The notes: generated from the letters alone by a model not told the origin. Positions 18,022-27,146 are shown, counted from the stretch's first letter. The stretch is DNA of 64,000 nucleotides from Hyphomicrobium_B sp001006785 (GCF_001006785.1 NZ_CDHO01000003.1:992001-1056000); one strand, 5' to 3'. A program made the numbers and translations.

Positions 18022-19758
18022 TCATCGGCCGTCGATCAGTCCTGAATCCATCAGACGGCGGTGGAACGACAGAATGCTTTTCGACTTCGCGCAGGTGTAA
18101 TAGCGCCCGTCGCAAAGACGCATCAGTTCGAGCCGCGCCTGGTACGACGGCGGCAGCGGGAGCCGGGCCGCGTTAAGCAGGATTGTCCCGAGATACGGCA
18201 CCTCGACGACATCCTCGTCCGGCAGCGGCGGCGGCTCGTAATTGACGCCATCGACCGCATAATAGGTCAGCAGGCCAGGACTTTCAGGCGTGAGCTGAAT
18301 ATCCTCGGCCGCCGCGCCTTTGTCGAAGCCGAGCAGCGTCCGCGTCGCGATCGGCTGATGGTCGCCGTACTGAACGATCAGGAAGCGCTCCTTCGGGAAA
18401 CGCTTCGCCAGCAGCGACCGGAATTCGTCGAAATCCATATGCGCCATCGCAAGGCGGCGCAAATATTCGCTCATTTCCGGATCGGTTCCGGCTCCGCCGC
18501 CGGGGACATCGACGTCTGGCGCGTACTTGTAGGTGTAGGGCAGGTGAGTCGCGGATGTGACGACGAAAGTGAACAGCGGGCTGTCCGATTTCGCGAGATT
18601 GCCGTCGATGTTGTCGAGCACGCGCTGATAGTAGAAACGATCACGCTCGTTGAAGCGCTTCGCGCCCTGGGCGCGGTAGTCGTAAATGTCAGGAATGCCG
18701 ATCGTCGAATAGAACCGGCCGCTCGCCACGAAATCCTTGGGCACCGGATAGAAGAGGCTGTTCTTGTAGCCGCAGCGCGCAAGAACCTGGGGCACCGCGT
18801 CGTGAATTTTCCCCTCCATCAGCGACTGCACGAATGTCCGCATGCCGCCGAACGAATAGGTGGAGACGCCCGCCAGAACCGAGAACTCCGTCAGCCACGA
18901 CGCGCCGCCGTACGTCTCCACGCGCAGTTTGTGCAGGCGTCCGTCGAACGATTTGAAGAACGGATCAAGCGCCGTGTCGTATGCGATCTGCGGGAAAAAC
19001 GACGGCGGCACCGCGCTTTCCTGATGGATCAGGATGACGTGCGGCGGCTTTTCCGTGAGGTCGCACGTCGCCGGGACTGCGAACGGCGGCAACGGCTGCG
19101 CCTTCACTGCGTCCATCAACTGTCCGCGCCAGAGCGTCGAGATCGTTTCCGGCCAAGATGAGTAAAACGACGCAAGATATTGATTGTCCCAGAAAAATGA
19201 GGTGTTGCGTCGCTCACCTTTGGCGTAGCTCGCAACGGCAGCGAGGCCAATGCAAAACACCAGAAGCAGGCTGCTGACCGAGCGCCGCACGCGGGTCCCG
19301 TCGATCTGCCAGAGAAGAAGCCCGGAGCCTGCGGCGAGCGCGGCCATGCCGGCCAGCGCCAGCAGCATGAGCTTATGGTCGGCCCAAAGGAAAACGAGCG
19401 TCGACCACGACGTCAGATAGAAAACGACGTCATACGCGTGAAGCACCATCTCGATGTAGTGCCGCTTGACGTCCGCCGCCATGACGATCGTTGCGACGAG
19501 CAGCGCGATGAGCACGATGGAAAAAAGCGCGCGCCGGGAAATCAGCAGCAGCAGGCTGAACAGCGAGGCGGTTATCGCCCCCGCAAAAACGATCGTCTGC
19601 AGCCAGCCTTCATAGCGCCAATGATAATAGACGAGAGCCACGGCGAAGATCGCCGTCAAGGTCCAGCAGACTTGCGAAGAAAGAGTCAGATCTCGAAGCC
19701 AAGCGCGCGACCGCCTCCAGGAAGAGACGTCGTAGCTCGCAAGGTGCTCGGTTGCCAT
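18022..19758 (-). CDS. LtaS/OpgB-like membrane sulfatase-fold enzyme
   Basis: This protein of about 578 residues has roughly five hydrophobic segments in its first 190 residues and then a sulfatase-fold domain. HVILIHQESAVPP, ETYGGASWLTEFSVLAG, and the metal-binding block QYGDHQP near the C-terminus resemble the lipoteichoic acid synthase/OpgB family (COG1368). Those enzymes transfer phosphoglycerol or similar groups on the periplasmic side of the membrane. At the nucleophile position, where LtaS has Thr, this sequence appears to have Ser in GGAS. A Gram-negative bacterium makes no lipoteichoic acid, so the likely role is decoration of a glucan or surface glycan. The short in-frame extension upstream (to 19773) begins with TTG and is less likely. 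Confidence 0.85.
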   Translation of the reverse strand: MATEHLASYDVSSWRRSRAWLRDLTLSSQVCWTLTAIFAVALVYYHWRYEGWLQTIVFAGAITASLFSLLLLISRRALFSIVLIALLVATIVMAADVKRHYIEMVLHAYDVVFYLTSWSTLVFLWADHKLMLLALAGMAALAAGSGLLLWQIDGTRVRRSVSSLLLVFCIGLAAVASYAKGERRNTSFFWDNQYLASFYSSWPETISTLWRGQLMDAVKAQPLPPFAVPATCDLTEKPPHVILIHQESAVPPSFFPQIAYDTALDPFFKSFDGRLHKLRVETYGGASWLTEFSVLAGVSTYSFGGMRTFVQSLMEGKIHDAVPQVLARCGYKNSLFYPVPKDFVASGRFYSTIGIPDIYDYRAQGAKRFNERDRFYYQRVLDNIDGNLAKSDSPLFTFVVTSATHLPYTYKYAPDVDVPGGGAGTDPEMSEYLRRLAMAHMDFDEFRSLLAKRFPKERFLIVQYGDHQPIATRTLLGFDKGAAAEDIQLTPESPGLLTYYAVDGVNYEPPPLPDEDVVEVPYLGTILLNAARLPLPPSYQARLELMRLCDGRYYTCAKSKSILSFHRRLMDSGLIDGR

Positions 19759-19864
19759 GTCGTTGCAACGCAATAAAAAAATCGATGCGGCGACGCGCCC
19801 GCGCGCCTTCGAATGTAAAGGGCACGGCTTTTGTGACGGGTCAATGACCGGACGGTTCGTTTGG

Positions 19865-19914
19865 AAAAAAAGCTCGGCGAACGGCAGAGAGTTAAAGTCT
19901 GGAACAGCGCCGAG
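19865..19914 (-). terminator. Probable terminator after the XRE-cupin gene
   Basis: Read on the minus strand, CTCGGCG (19914-19908) and CGCCGAG (19879-19873) can pair in a 7-bp GC-rich stem. A run of seven T residues (19871-19865) follows one base later. The loop is long (28 bases), so the structure is less certain than the one after ftfL. Its place just past the stop of the XRE-cupin gene and before the sulfatase gene on the same strand fits a terminator. Confidence 0.5.
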
Positions 19915-19979
19915 TGGCCTCGCCGCGCTGTGCGCGAGGCGAGATAATCCTTCAGCGGGAAAGGTCTCGAAAGGCGAGC

Positions 19980-20633
19980 CTACTGGCGCGGATAGATGAT
20001 CACGGACAGGTAGGTCATCGGCGCTTCGATCAGACGAGCCGGACCATGCGGAGCCGCGCTGTCGAACAGAATGGCGTCGCCTGCGCTCAAGCGATAGCTG
20101 CGATCGGCGTGAGCATATTCGACTTCGCCGGTCAGCATGAAGATGAACTCCACGCCTTCATGCTGAAAGCCGGTATAAGCAACCGCATCGTCGGACAGCG
20201 TGATCAAGTAGGGCTCGACCACGACGTCGCCGTCGAGCGAATGCCCAAGCAACTGATATTGATGGCCGACCTTGGTGCCGCGGCGGCGGATGACGACGCC
20301 CTCGCCGGACCTGACATAAGAACAGTCGCGGCGCTGCTCGAAGGACGAGAACAGCACTGTCAGCGGCACGTTCAACGCAGCCGCAAGCATCTGCAACGTG
20401 CTGAGCGACGGCGAAATCTGGCCGTTTTCGATCTTCGACAACATGCCGGGCGAAATTTGCGCGGCAACCGCAAGCTCCGCGACGGTTAATCCCGCCTGCT
20501 TGCGATGATGCCGGACCTGATGCCCGATGGCCTGCTCAAGAGTATGTTCCGCAGCTCCGGGGGCGTTCGAGCCCGTCGCTAGAGGCTCCGGCTCGGCGAT
20601 AGCCACCTGAGTTTTGCGCGTCTTATCCGACAT
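19980..20633 (-). CDS. XRE-family regulator with C-terminal cupin
   Basis: This 217-residue protein combines an N-terminal XRE-type helix-turn-helix (residues about 37-97, LTVAELAVAAQISPGMLSKIENG) with a C-terminal cupin domain (about 140-213). This layout is shared with PuuR-like regulators of small-molecule catabolism. It lies downstream of soxG on the same strand, separated by 129 bases, so it may be partly co-transcribed with the sarcosine oxidase operon but also has room for its own promoter. A perfect 9-bp-arm palindrome lies 22-42 bases upstream of its start and is a likely operator. Control of methylamine or sarcosine metabolism is inferred from context only. Confidence 0.9.
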   Translation of the reverse strand: MSDKTRKTQVAIAEPEPLATGSNAPGAAEHTLEQAIGHQVRHHRKQAGLTVAELAVAAQISPGMLSKIENGQISPSLSTLQMLAAALNVPLTVLFSSFEQRRDCSYVRSGEGVVIRRRGTKVGHQYQLLGHSLDGDVVVEPYLITLSDDAVAYTGFQHEGVEFIFMLTGEVEYAHADRSYRLSAGDAILFDSAAPHGPARLIEAPMTYLSVIIYPRQ

Positions 20634-20654
20634 GAATGCCCTTCCACACCGCTG

Positions 20655-20675
20655 TAGACCAGCGGTGCTGGTCTA
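20655..20675. promoter_or_regulatory. Candidate operator of the XRE-cupin regulator
   Basis: The sequence TAGACCAGC-N3-GCTGGTCTA is a perfect palindrome with 9-base arms. It sits 22-42 bases upstream of the XRE-cupin start codon, where a repressor of its own promoter would bind. A further half-site TGGTCTA occurs at 20735-20741. It is not followed by a T-run in the direction of the sox transcript, so a terminator is less likely. Confidence 0.55.
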
Positions 20676-20762
20676 ACGGCGGGGCGCAAGTTGGCACGTC
20701 TCGGAAAAGAATTCTACCCGGCCTTTGTCGCGGGTGGTCTATGCAGGTTGGAATCGGTCAAA

Positions 20763-21317
20763 TCAGGCCGGTATTAATTTCCCGCAGGTCTCATAAAGCC
20801 ATTCGGAAAACGCAACGGCGTAAGTCCTCGCGCAGGCAAATTCGTAGCCTTTTCCGTCGGGAAGCCGCCAAACGATGACGCCGAGGTGAGATGCGTGCGT
20901 AATCGCGACATCTCCGGGCTTGAACACCTGATCGTGGAAATCGATCGCCATGCCGGGGGCAAGGATCTCGGTCGCTTTTTGACCTTCGACCCGGAAAAGA
21001 ACCCGACTGTCACCGACATCGACGATGGAGGCGACGCCTTTGAGGGCTTCCGCCAACTCGACGCTCGGATCTTTACCGCCAGACTTGGGCTCGACGACAA
21101 GCCACTGTTCCGGCCCGGCCCAGACGACGAGCTTGCCCGCACCTTCGACGGCGCGTGCCGTCGGTGGAAGGGCGGCGCCGAACAAAGCACCAGCGCGCTT
21201 TTCCAGTTCAGATTGCGCACCGCGCCGGAGGGCAACGTGCGTCATGGCGACGTCTTCGCGCTTCGTAATCTTGATGCCGTTGCGCTTCAAAGCCGCTTCG
21301 TTGTGAGGATCAGACAC
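20763..21317 (-). CDS. soxG: Sarcosine oxidase gamma subunit
   Basis: This 184-residue protein matches the gamma subunit of heterotetrameric sarcosine oxidase, a fold related to the folate-binding domain of the glycine-cleavage T protein. Recognisable parts are the N-terminal VAMTHVALRRG region, the LVVWAGPEQWLVV strand and the C-terminal CARTYAVAFSEWLYETCG. It starts at GTG 21317 and overlaps the end of soxA by eight bases, so it is translationally coupled to it. It is the last structural gene in the order soxB-soxD-soxA-soxG. On its own it has no known catalytic site. It contacts the beta and alpha subunits. Confidence 0.9.
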   Translation of the reverse strand: MSDPHNEAALKRNGIKITKREDVAMTHVALRRGAQSELEKRAGALFGAALPPTARAVEGAGKLVVWAGPEQWLVVEPKSGGKDPSVELAEALKGVASIVDVGDSRVLFRVEGQKATEILAPGMAIDFHDQVFKPGDVAITHASHLGVIVWRLPDGKGYEFACARTYAVAFSEWLYETCGKLIPA

Positions 21318-24294
21318 GGAGTCTCGCTCCTTCGCTATCGACGAATATGGGTGACACGACTTCGACCAGGATATCGCCGCCGCGAACCGGATCGTATGCG
21401 CGGACGATTTCGCCCATGCGGGACTCGGCGTTCTTTAAGAAGCCAAGACCGATCCAGTGGCCGTTCGACGGCGAGTAGGCGACCGAAGTCAGGTAGCCTT
21501 GATCATTGGCGGCCGTCGGCTCCGCATTGCGGTTGACGAAGTGCGCGCCGGCTCGCAACCGTTCTGCACGATCCACCGGCCGGAAGCCGATGAGACGCGG
21601 ACGGTCGGCATCGGTCAGACCTGAGCGTTCCGACAGGGTCCGGCCGATATAGTCTTTCTTCTTCGACGCCATTTTTCCGAGGCCGACATCGGCCGCCGTC
21701 GTCATGCCGTTGATTTCCGGTCCGCCGACGTGACCCTTCTCGATACGCATGACGCCAAGCGCTTCCGTACCGTACGGGGTAACGCCGAGGTCGGCGCCCT
21801 TTTCCATCAGCGAGCGGGCAAGCAAATCGCCATGCCGCGCCGGAACCGCGATCTCGTAAGCAAGCTCGCCCGAGAACGACAGCCGGTAAATCCGGGCCTT
21901 CAGTCCGCCGAGCGCCGTGATTTCGGCGACGCCCATGTACGGAAGACCTTCGTTCGAAACGTCGTACGGCTTGTCGACGATGCGCGAGATGAGTTCGCGC
22001 GCCCGCGGACCTGCGACCGAGTATTGCGCCCACTGGTCCGTCGACGGAATGATCTGCACGTCGAGGTCCGGCCAATGCCACTGCTTGCACAGCTCGAGAT
22101 GCTGCACGACCTTGATCGCGTTGACCGTCGTCGTCGTGACGAAGTAGCGATCCTCCGCGAAACGCGCAGCCGTGCCGTCATCCATCATGATGCCGTCTTC
22201 GCGCAGCATCGCGCCGTAACGCGCTTTGCCGACCTGCAACGTGCTCATCATGTTGATGTAGACGCGGTCGAGGAACTTGCCGGCATCGGCGCCGTGCACT
22301 TCGACCTTGCCGAGCGTCGACACATCGCAGAAACCGACGCCGTTGCGCACGCCGTTGACTTCGCGGATGACCGACGTCAGCGAGTCCTTTTCAAAAGGCT
22401 TCGGGAAGTAAAGCGACCGGAGCCACAATCCCGCTTCGACGAAAACAGCATTCTGCGACTTCGCCCAGTTGTGCGACGGGGTGAGGCGGAACGGCTTGAA
22501 GTGCTTGCCGCGATGTTCGCCAGCAAGCGCGCCGAGCGAGACCGGCGTGTACGGCGGACGCGCAGTCGTGATTCCCGTCTCCGGGATGGACTTGCCCGTC
22601 AGCCGCGCCATGATCGCCATGCCGTTGACGCCCGAGGTGCGGCCCTGATCGGTCGCCATGCCAAGCGTAGTGTAGCGCTTGAGATGTTCGACGGAGCGAT
22701 AGCCTTCGCGTTCGGCGAGGGCGACGTCCGCTGCCGTGACGTCGTTCTGGAAATCGACGAAGGCTTTGTGCTTCGCGCCCTCGACATGCCAGAACGCAGC
22801 GACGCTGCTCGGCTCGTCGTCGGACGACGGAACGGCGATCGGCTTCGCATCGAATCCGGCGCTGGCGGCTGCCGCGCTTCCGGTCCGTGCGCCTTCGGCC
22901 AGGCACGATGCCAGCGAGAAGGACCCGTTCGCCGCGCCTGCGGCTGCGAGATTCTTCGGCATCGTTCCGGGCACGAACGCGGCGATGTCGTCACGCCATT
23001 GCGAACGGCCGCCAAGATGCGTCGTGATCTGGACGTTCGGGCTGAAGCCGCCCGAGACGACGAGCAGGTCGCACGAAATCGAATGAACGCCGCCCGAAGC
23101 GTCGACGATACGCGCGCCCTTGACCCGCGAGCGTCCGATCGCATCGCTGACGACGCCGCCGGAGAAGACGCGAATGCCGAGCGCATCAGCACGCGACTTG
23201 ATCGCCTGCGGCAGCGCCGGACGTGCGTCGACGAGAGCCGCGACCGTGATGCCTGCCGCCGTGAGATCGTTGATGGTCGAAGCGCCGTCGTCGTTGCTCG
23301 AGAAGACGACCGCGATGCTGCCTGGAGCAACGCCGTGACGGTTGATATACGTCCGTGCAGCGCTTGCGAGCATGACGCCCGGGCGATCGTTGTTGCCGAA
23401 CACGATCGGCCGTTCCGTCGAACCCTGTGCGGCGACGACCTGCTTCGCGACGATACGCCAGAGCCTCTGCCGCGGCTGACCTTCGGCCGGCTTCAGCAGA
23501 TGATCGGATACGCGCTCCACCGCGCCGAAGGTGCCGCCGTCATAAGCGCCGAACACGGTCGTTCTCGGAAGAAGGCGGACATTCGGCAGCGCCGAAAGCT
23601 CTGCCACGGCGCTCTTCGCCCAGTCGGCCGAACTCTTGCCATCGACCGTGCGGTTCTCGGCGAGAAGACGTCCGCCGAGCGTGAAGCTCTCATCGGCGAG
23701 GATGACACGCGCGCCGGAGCGGCCCGCAGCCAGCGCCGCCATGAGACCGGCAGGGCCGGCGCCCACAACGAGAACGTCACAGAACGCGTTGGCCTTGTCG
23801 TAGGTATCGGGATCGTCTTCCATCGCGGCGCGGCCGAGACCGGCAGCGCGGCGGATCATCGGCTCGTACAGCTTTTCCCAGAACGACGCCGGCCACATGA
23901 ACGTCTTGTAGTAGAAGCCCGCCGAGAAAACTGGCGACAGCAGACCATTGACGGCCATCAGGTCGAGCCGCAGCGACGGGAAGCGGTTCTGGCTGGTCGC
24001 CTCGAGCCCGTCATAGAGTTCGATCGTCGTCGCTTTGGTGTTGGGCTCGCGGCGCGCGCCGGAGCGCAGCTCGACAAGCGCGTTCGGATCTTCCGATCCG
24101 GCCGACAGGATGCCGCGTGGGCGGTGATACTTGAACGAACGGCCGACGAGATGAACGCCATTCGCGAGAAGCGCCGACGTCAGCGTATCTCCCGCGTAGC
24201 CGTCGAACTCCATGCCGTCGAAAGAAAATCTCAACAGCTTCGAACGGTCGACGATGCCGCCCTTCGAAAGCCGGAAGGCCTGATTACCGCTCAT
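21310..24294 (-). CDS. soxA: Sarcosine oxidase alpha subunit
   Basis: This 994-residue protein is the alpha subunit of heterotetrameric sarcosine oxidase. Domains in order are an N-terminal ferredoxin-like module (FDGYAGDTLTSALLANGV, SFKYHRPRG), a nucleotide-binding oxidoreductase part (DVLVVGAGPAGLMAALAA near residues 172-190), and a C-terminal aminomethyltransferase-like folate domain from about residue 600 (GFCDVSTLGKVEVHG). The enzyme oxidises sarcosine with oxygen, giving glycine and hydrogen peroxide, and passes the methyl carbon to tetrahydrofolate as methylene-tetrahydrofolate. This is an entry point for C1 units from methylated amines or glycine betaine breakdown. The ATG overlaps the soxD stop (ATGA). 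Confidence 0.96.
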   Translation of the reverse strand: MSGNQAFRLSKGGIVDRSKLLRFSFDGMEFDGYAGDTLTSALLANGVHLVGRSFKYHRPRGILSAGSEDPNALVELRSGARREPNTKATTIELYDGLEATSQNRFPSLRLDLMAVNGLLSPVFSAGFYYKTFMWPASFWEKLYEPMIRRAAGLGRAAMEDDPDTYDKANAFCDVLVVGAGPAGLMAALAAGRSGARVILADESFTLGGRLLAENRTVDGKSSADWAKSAVAELSALPNVRLLPRTTVFGAYDGGTFGAVERVSDHLLKPAEGQPRQRLWRIVAKQVVAAQGSTERPIVFGNNDRPGVMLASAARTYINRHGVAPGSIAVVFSSNDDGASTINDLTAAGITVAALVDARPALPQAIKSRADALGIRVFSGGVVSDAIGRSRVKGARIVDASGGVHSISCDLLVVSGGFSPNVQITTHLGGRSQWRDDIAAFVPGTMPKNLAAAGAANGSFSLASCLAEGARTGSAAAASAGFDAKPIAVPSSDDEPSSVAAFWHVEGAKHKAFVDFQNDVTAADVALAEREGYRSVEHLKRYTTLGMATDQGRTSGVNGMAIMARLTGKSIPETGITTARPPYTPVSLGALAGEHRGKHFKPFRLTPSHNWAKSQNAVFVEAGLWLRSLYFPKPFEKDSLTSVIREVNGVRNGVGFCDVSTLGKVEVHGADAGKFLDRVYINMMSTLQVGKARYGAMLREDGIMMDDGTAARFAEDRYFVTTTTVNAIKVVQHLELCKQWHWPDLDVQIIPSTDQWAQYSVAGPRARELISRIVDKPYDVSNEGLPYMGVAEITALGGLKARIYRLSFSGELAYEIAVPARHGDLLARSLMEKGADLGVTPYGTEALGVMRIEKGHVGGPEINGMTTAADVGLGKMASKKKDYIGRTLSERSGLTDADRPRLIGFRPVDRAERLRAGAHFVNRNAEPTAANDQGYLTSVAYSPSNGHWIGLGFLKNAESRMGEIVRAYDPVRGGDILVEVVSPIFVDSEGARLRV

Positions 24295-24587
24295 GCTGCA
24301 CCTGCCGTCGGTTTGATGCGCTTCGACGCGACGTCTTCAGCAAGTTTCACGTCGGAAATTTCATGGCTGCGCGTATCGCGCGTCACGACCAGCCAGGCGT
24401 GGCATCCCGCTTGGTGATACCAAAGCTCTTGCGTTGGGCCGGCAATGTTCCGGCGCTCGTAGGCGTAGGCGTAGAATTCGTTGGCCGCGTCCGGGGAGGC
24501 CGGATCAGGCCGCGTCACGCTCGCGTCGCCAAGATACGTGAATTCGTCGAGGGCTCGTTCGCCGCAATGCGGGCATCGAATGCGCAT
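24291..24587 (-). CDS. soxD: Sarcosine oxidase delta subunit
   Basis: This small 98-residue protein is the zinc-binding delta subunit of heterotetrameric sarcosine oxidase. The zinc ligands are expected among CPHCG at residues 5-9 and the later YHQAGCHAW block. It ends with a four-base overlap into soxA and begins 13 bases after soxB ends, as in other soxBDAG operons. Length and motifs match the family throughout, so the assignment is firm despite the small size. Confidence 0.94.
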   Translation of the reverse strand: MRIRCPHCGERALDEFTYLGDASVTRPDPASPDAANEFYAYAYERRNIAGPTQELWYHQAGCHAWLVVTRDTRSHEISDVKLAEDVASKRIKPTAGAA

Positions 24588-24600
24588 GGTTTTTTAGCCT

Positions 24601-25860
24601 TCAGTGCAGATTGGGTTGGTTGCCCATGCCTTTTTCGTCGATCATGTGTCCGGTGCGGAACCGATCGAGGCGATAGCTGCGCGCAACCTCGTGCGGCTCG
24701 TTCTTCGCGATGAGATGCGCGAAGCAGAGACCCGAGGCAGGCGTTGCCTTGAAACCGCCGTAGCACCAGCCGGCATTGATATAGAGGCCGTTGATCGGCG
24801 TCTGATCGATGATCGGCGAACCGTCCATGCTCATGTCCATGATGCCGCCCCACGAACGGAGCAGCCGGACCCGGCCGATACGCGGCATCAGTGCCATGCC
24901 GCCTTCGATGACGTCTTCGACGACTGGCAGGTTACCGCGCTGCGCGTAGGAATTGTAACCGTCGAGATCGCCACCGAACACGAGACCGCCCTTGTCGGAC
25001 TGGCTGATATAGAAGTGACCCGCGCCGAAGGTGACGACGCCGTCGATGAACGGCTTGATGCCTTCCGACACGAACGCCTGCAGCACATGGCTTTCGATCG
25101 GGAGATTGAGGCCGGCGAGCGCCGCGACGCGCGAGGAATTGCCCGCGCAGGCAAGGCCGACTTTTTTCGCCGCGATGAAGCCGCTGGTCGTCTCGACGCC
25201 GCTGATGCGGCCGTTGTCGACACGAAAGCCGGTAACTTCCGTGTTTTCGATGATGTCGACGCCGAGCTGGTCGGCAGCGCGCGCATAACCCCAGGCGACG
25301 GCGTCATGGCGAACCGTGCCGCCGCGCTTCTGCAGCAGGCCGCCCTTGATCGGGAAGCGCGCGTCGTTGAAGTTCAACCACGGGTACATCGCGCGAACGC
25401 CCTCGTCGTCGAGGAGTTCGGCATCGACGCCGTGCATCCGCATGGAGTTGCCGCGACGCGCATAGGAGTCGCGCTGGCCATCCGAGTGATAGAGATTGAG
25501 GATGCCGCGCTGCGAAACCATCGCGTTGTAATTGATGTCCTGCTCGAGACCTTCCCACAGCTTCATGCTCGTTTCGTAGAACGGCACGTTGCCGGGCAGC
25601 AGGTAGTTCGAGCGAACGATCGTCGTGTTACGACCGATGTTGCCCGAGCCGACCCAGCCTTTCTCGACGACGGCAATGTTTTTGATGCCGTAGCGTTTTG
25701 CGAGGTAGTAGGCGGTTGCAAGGCCATGTCCGCCGGCACCGACGAGAACGACGTCGTAGGCAGGCTTCGGAGTGGCTTTGCGCCAGGCCGGACGCCATCC
25801 GGTTTGACCCCGGAAAGCTTCAAGCAGAACTGGAAATATGGAATAGCGATTAGACGCCAT
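24601..25860 (-). CDS. soxB: Sarcosine oxidase beta subunit
   Basis: This 419-residue flavoprotein is the catalytic beta subunit of heterotetrameric sarcosine oxidase. The FAD dinucleotide-binding motif VLVGAGGHGLATAYYLA lies near residues 38-54, followed by VVEKGWVGSGNIGRNTTIVR. The C-terminal part holds MDMSMDGSPIIDQTPINGLY and GWCYGGFKATPASG, typical of the family. It is the first gene of the operon and is divergent from a LysR-type regulator gene, with 117 bases between the two starts. That region carries a LysR-like dyad at 25951-25965. The sox operon and ftfL both act on tetrahydrofolate-bound C1 units, consistent with a methylotroph. Confidence 0.96.
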   Translation of the reverse strand: MASNRYSIFPVLLEAFRGQTGWRPAWRKATPKPAYDVVLVGAGGHGLATAYYLAKRYGIKNIAVVEKGWVGSGNIGRNTTIVRSNYLLPGNVPFYETSMKLWEGLEQDINYNAMVSQRGILNLYHSDGQRDSYARRGNSMRMHGVDAELLDDEGVRAMYPWLNFNDARFPIKGGLLQKRGGTVRHDAVAWGYARAADQLGVDIIENTEVTGFRVDNGRISGVETTSGFIAAKKVGLACAGNSSRVAALAGLNLPIESHVLQAFVSEGIKPFIDGVVTFGAGHFYISQSDKGGLVFGGDLDGYNSYAQRGNLPVVEDVIEGGMALMPRIGRVRLLRSWGGIMDMSMDGSPIIDQTPINGLYINAGWCYGGFKATPASGLCFAHLIAKNEPHEVARSYRLDRFRTGHMIDEKGMGNQPNLH

Positions 25861-25950
25861 GGCTGTTCTTCAAGTCCCTGTCGCGGATGGCATGGGAACG
25901 TCGTAATACCAACGGCATGCCTTGTACATCAGCAGGGAATTGACCTTAAT

Positions 25951-25965
25951 ATAAGTCATTCTTAT
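25951..25965. promoter_or_regulatory. LysR-type dyad between soxB and the regulator gene
   Basis: The dyad ATAAG-N5-CTTAT is a perfect 5-base-arm inverted repeat in the 117-base region between the divergent soxB and LysR-regulator genes, 13 bases before the regulator start. LysR proteins usually bind such interrupted dyads in divergent promoters and repress their own gene. The place and shape fit, but the arms are short. Confidence 0.45.
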
Positions 25966-25977
25966 TATGTGAAGGCC

Positions 25978-26943
25978 ATGACAGCTCGCCAAAACCGGCT
26001 CCCGTTCGACCTGCACGCGCTCGAAGCTTTTCTGGCCGTATGCGAAGCACGTTCAATGGCGGCCGCTGCCAAAAAACTCTCTCTCACGCAGCCCGCGATC
26101 TCGCAGGCCATCGCCGATCTCGAAACGAGAACGCGCGTTAAGCTCTTCGATCGCAGCGTGCGTCCGATCGCGTTGACGCCGGCCGGCGAGATCATGCGCC
26201 AGCGCGCATCAGGGCTGTTGTCGGAAGCGCGTCAGATCACGACGGCGATCCGGCAAACGGCGCGCGGCAGGCTCGCGCTCATTCGCGCCGGACTTGTCGA
26301 TAGCTTGTCGCGCGCGTTGACCGGACCTGTCGCGTCGTTCCTTGCCGAGCACGCCGAGCAGGTGTCGATCCAGTCCGGATTGACGGCATCGCATGCGGGC
26401 TCGCTGTTGACCCGCAATCTCGATCTTTTCATCGGCGTCGACGACATGAGCGACATCGAAGGCCTGGATCGCTTCGAGCTGCTGAACGAGCCCTACATTT
26501 TAGTCTTTCCAGAAAAGACGAAAGTGCCGCGTTCGATTGCCGATCTTGCCGAGGCAGCGGACAGGCTGCCGTTCCTGCGCTACAGCGCAAGGTCGAGAAC
26601 GGGCATCGACATCGAGCGTCATCTCCGCCGGCTGAATATCGATTTTCCGCATGGGCTCGAATTCGATACGCCGTTTGGCGTGACGGATATGGTGGCGCGC
26701 GGCAAGGGCTTCGCGATTTCGACGCCGGTCTGCGTCGCCGAAACGGCGTTCGACGGCAATCGCATCCGCACCGCGCCGCTGCCCGGTCCAAGCCTCCGGC
26801 GGACCTTGACATTGGTCAGCCGGCGACAGGAACTTGGTACGCTACCGCGCGAACTGACCCGCGCTTGCAAGGCGGCGTTGGAACGCTCGGTGCTTGCGGG
26901 CTTGCGCGAAACGATGCCGTGGCTCCGCGACGAGCTTCGCTGA
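25978..26943 (+). CDS. LysR-type regulator beside sarcosine oxidase
   Basis: This 321-residue protein has a LysR-type winged helix-turn-helix near residues 11-70 (FDLHALEAFLAVCEARSMAAAAKKLSLTQPAISQAIADLE, split here by its helices) and a periplasmic-binding-protein-like effector domain from about residue 95. The open frame runs far upstream through soxB on the opposite strand, but that is a shadow. ATG 25978 gives the normal LysR N-terminus. Divergent placement next to soxB and the dyad between them suggest control of soxBDAG. The effector is unknown. Sarcosine or a C1 metabolite is a reasonable guess. Confidence 0.92.
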   Translation: MTARQNRLPFDLHALEAFLAVCEARSMAAAAKKLSLTQPAISQAIADLETRTRVKLFDRSVRPIALTPAGEIMRQRASGLLSEARQITTAIRQTARGRLALIRAGLVDSLSRALTGPVASFLAEHAEQVSIQSGLTASHAGSLLTRNLDLFIGVDDMSDIEGLDRFELLNEPYILVFPEKTKVPRSIADLAEAADRLPFLRYSARSRTGIDIERHLRRLNIDFPHGLEFDTPFGVTDMVARGKGFAISTPVCVAETAFDGNRIRTAPLPGPSLRRTLTLVSRRQELGTLPRELTRACKAALERSVLAGLRETMPWLRDELR

Positions 26944-27146
26944 CGAGCGGACTGAATCAGGAAAAAAAGTTTCGCACCGCTCCGGCATGTGTGCATTGCA
27001 GCGTCGCCGTCCGCGTCGATTGGCCCGCGACCGCCGCGTTCGTCACGCACGATTTGCGCCTTGTTTACAGACTTTACGTCGCGTTGGCGGGGGATGCCGC
27101 CAGGTGTACTTAAGTCGGTAAGGCCTTGGGTTGTGAACGGCAGCAG

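Noticed and set aside
21730..24417. An 895-codon plus-strand frame across soxA
   Set aside because: It is the shadow of the soxA coding sequence on the other strand. The composition is arginine-rich with no recognisable domain.
24604..25977. Upstream extension of the LysR regulator frame to 779 codons
   Set aside because: The extension runs antisense through soxB, and the normal LysR N-terminus begins at 25978.
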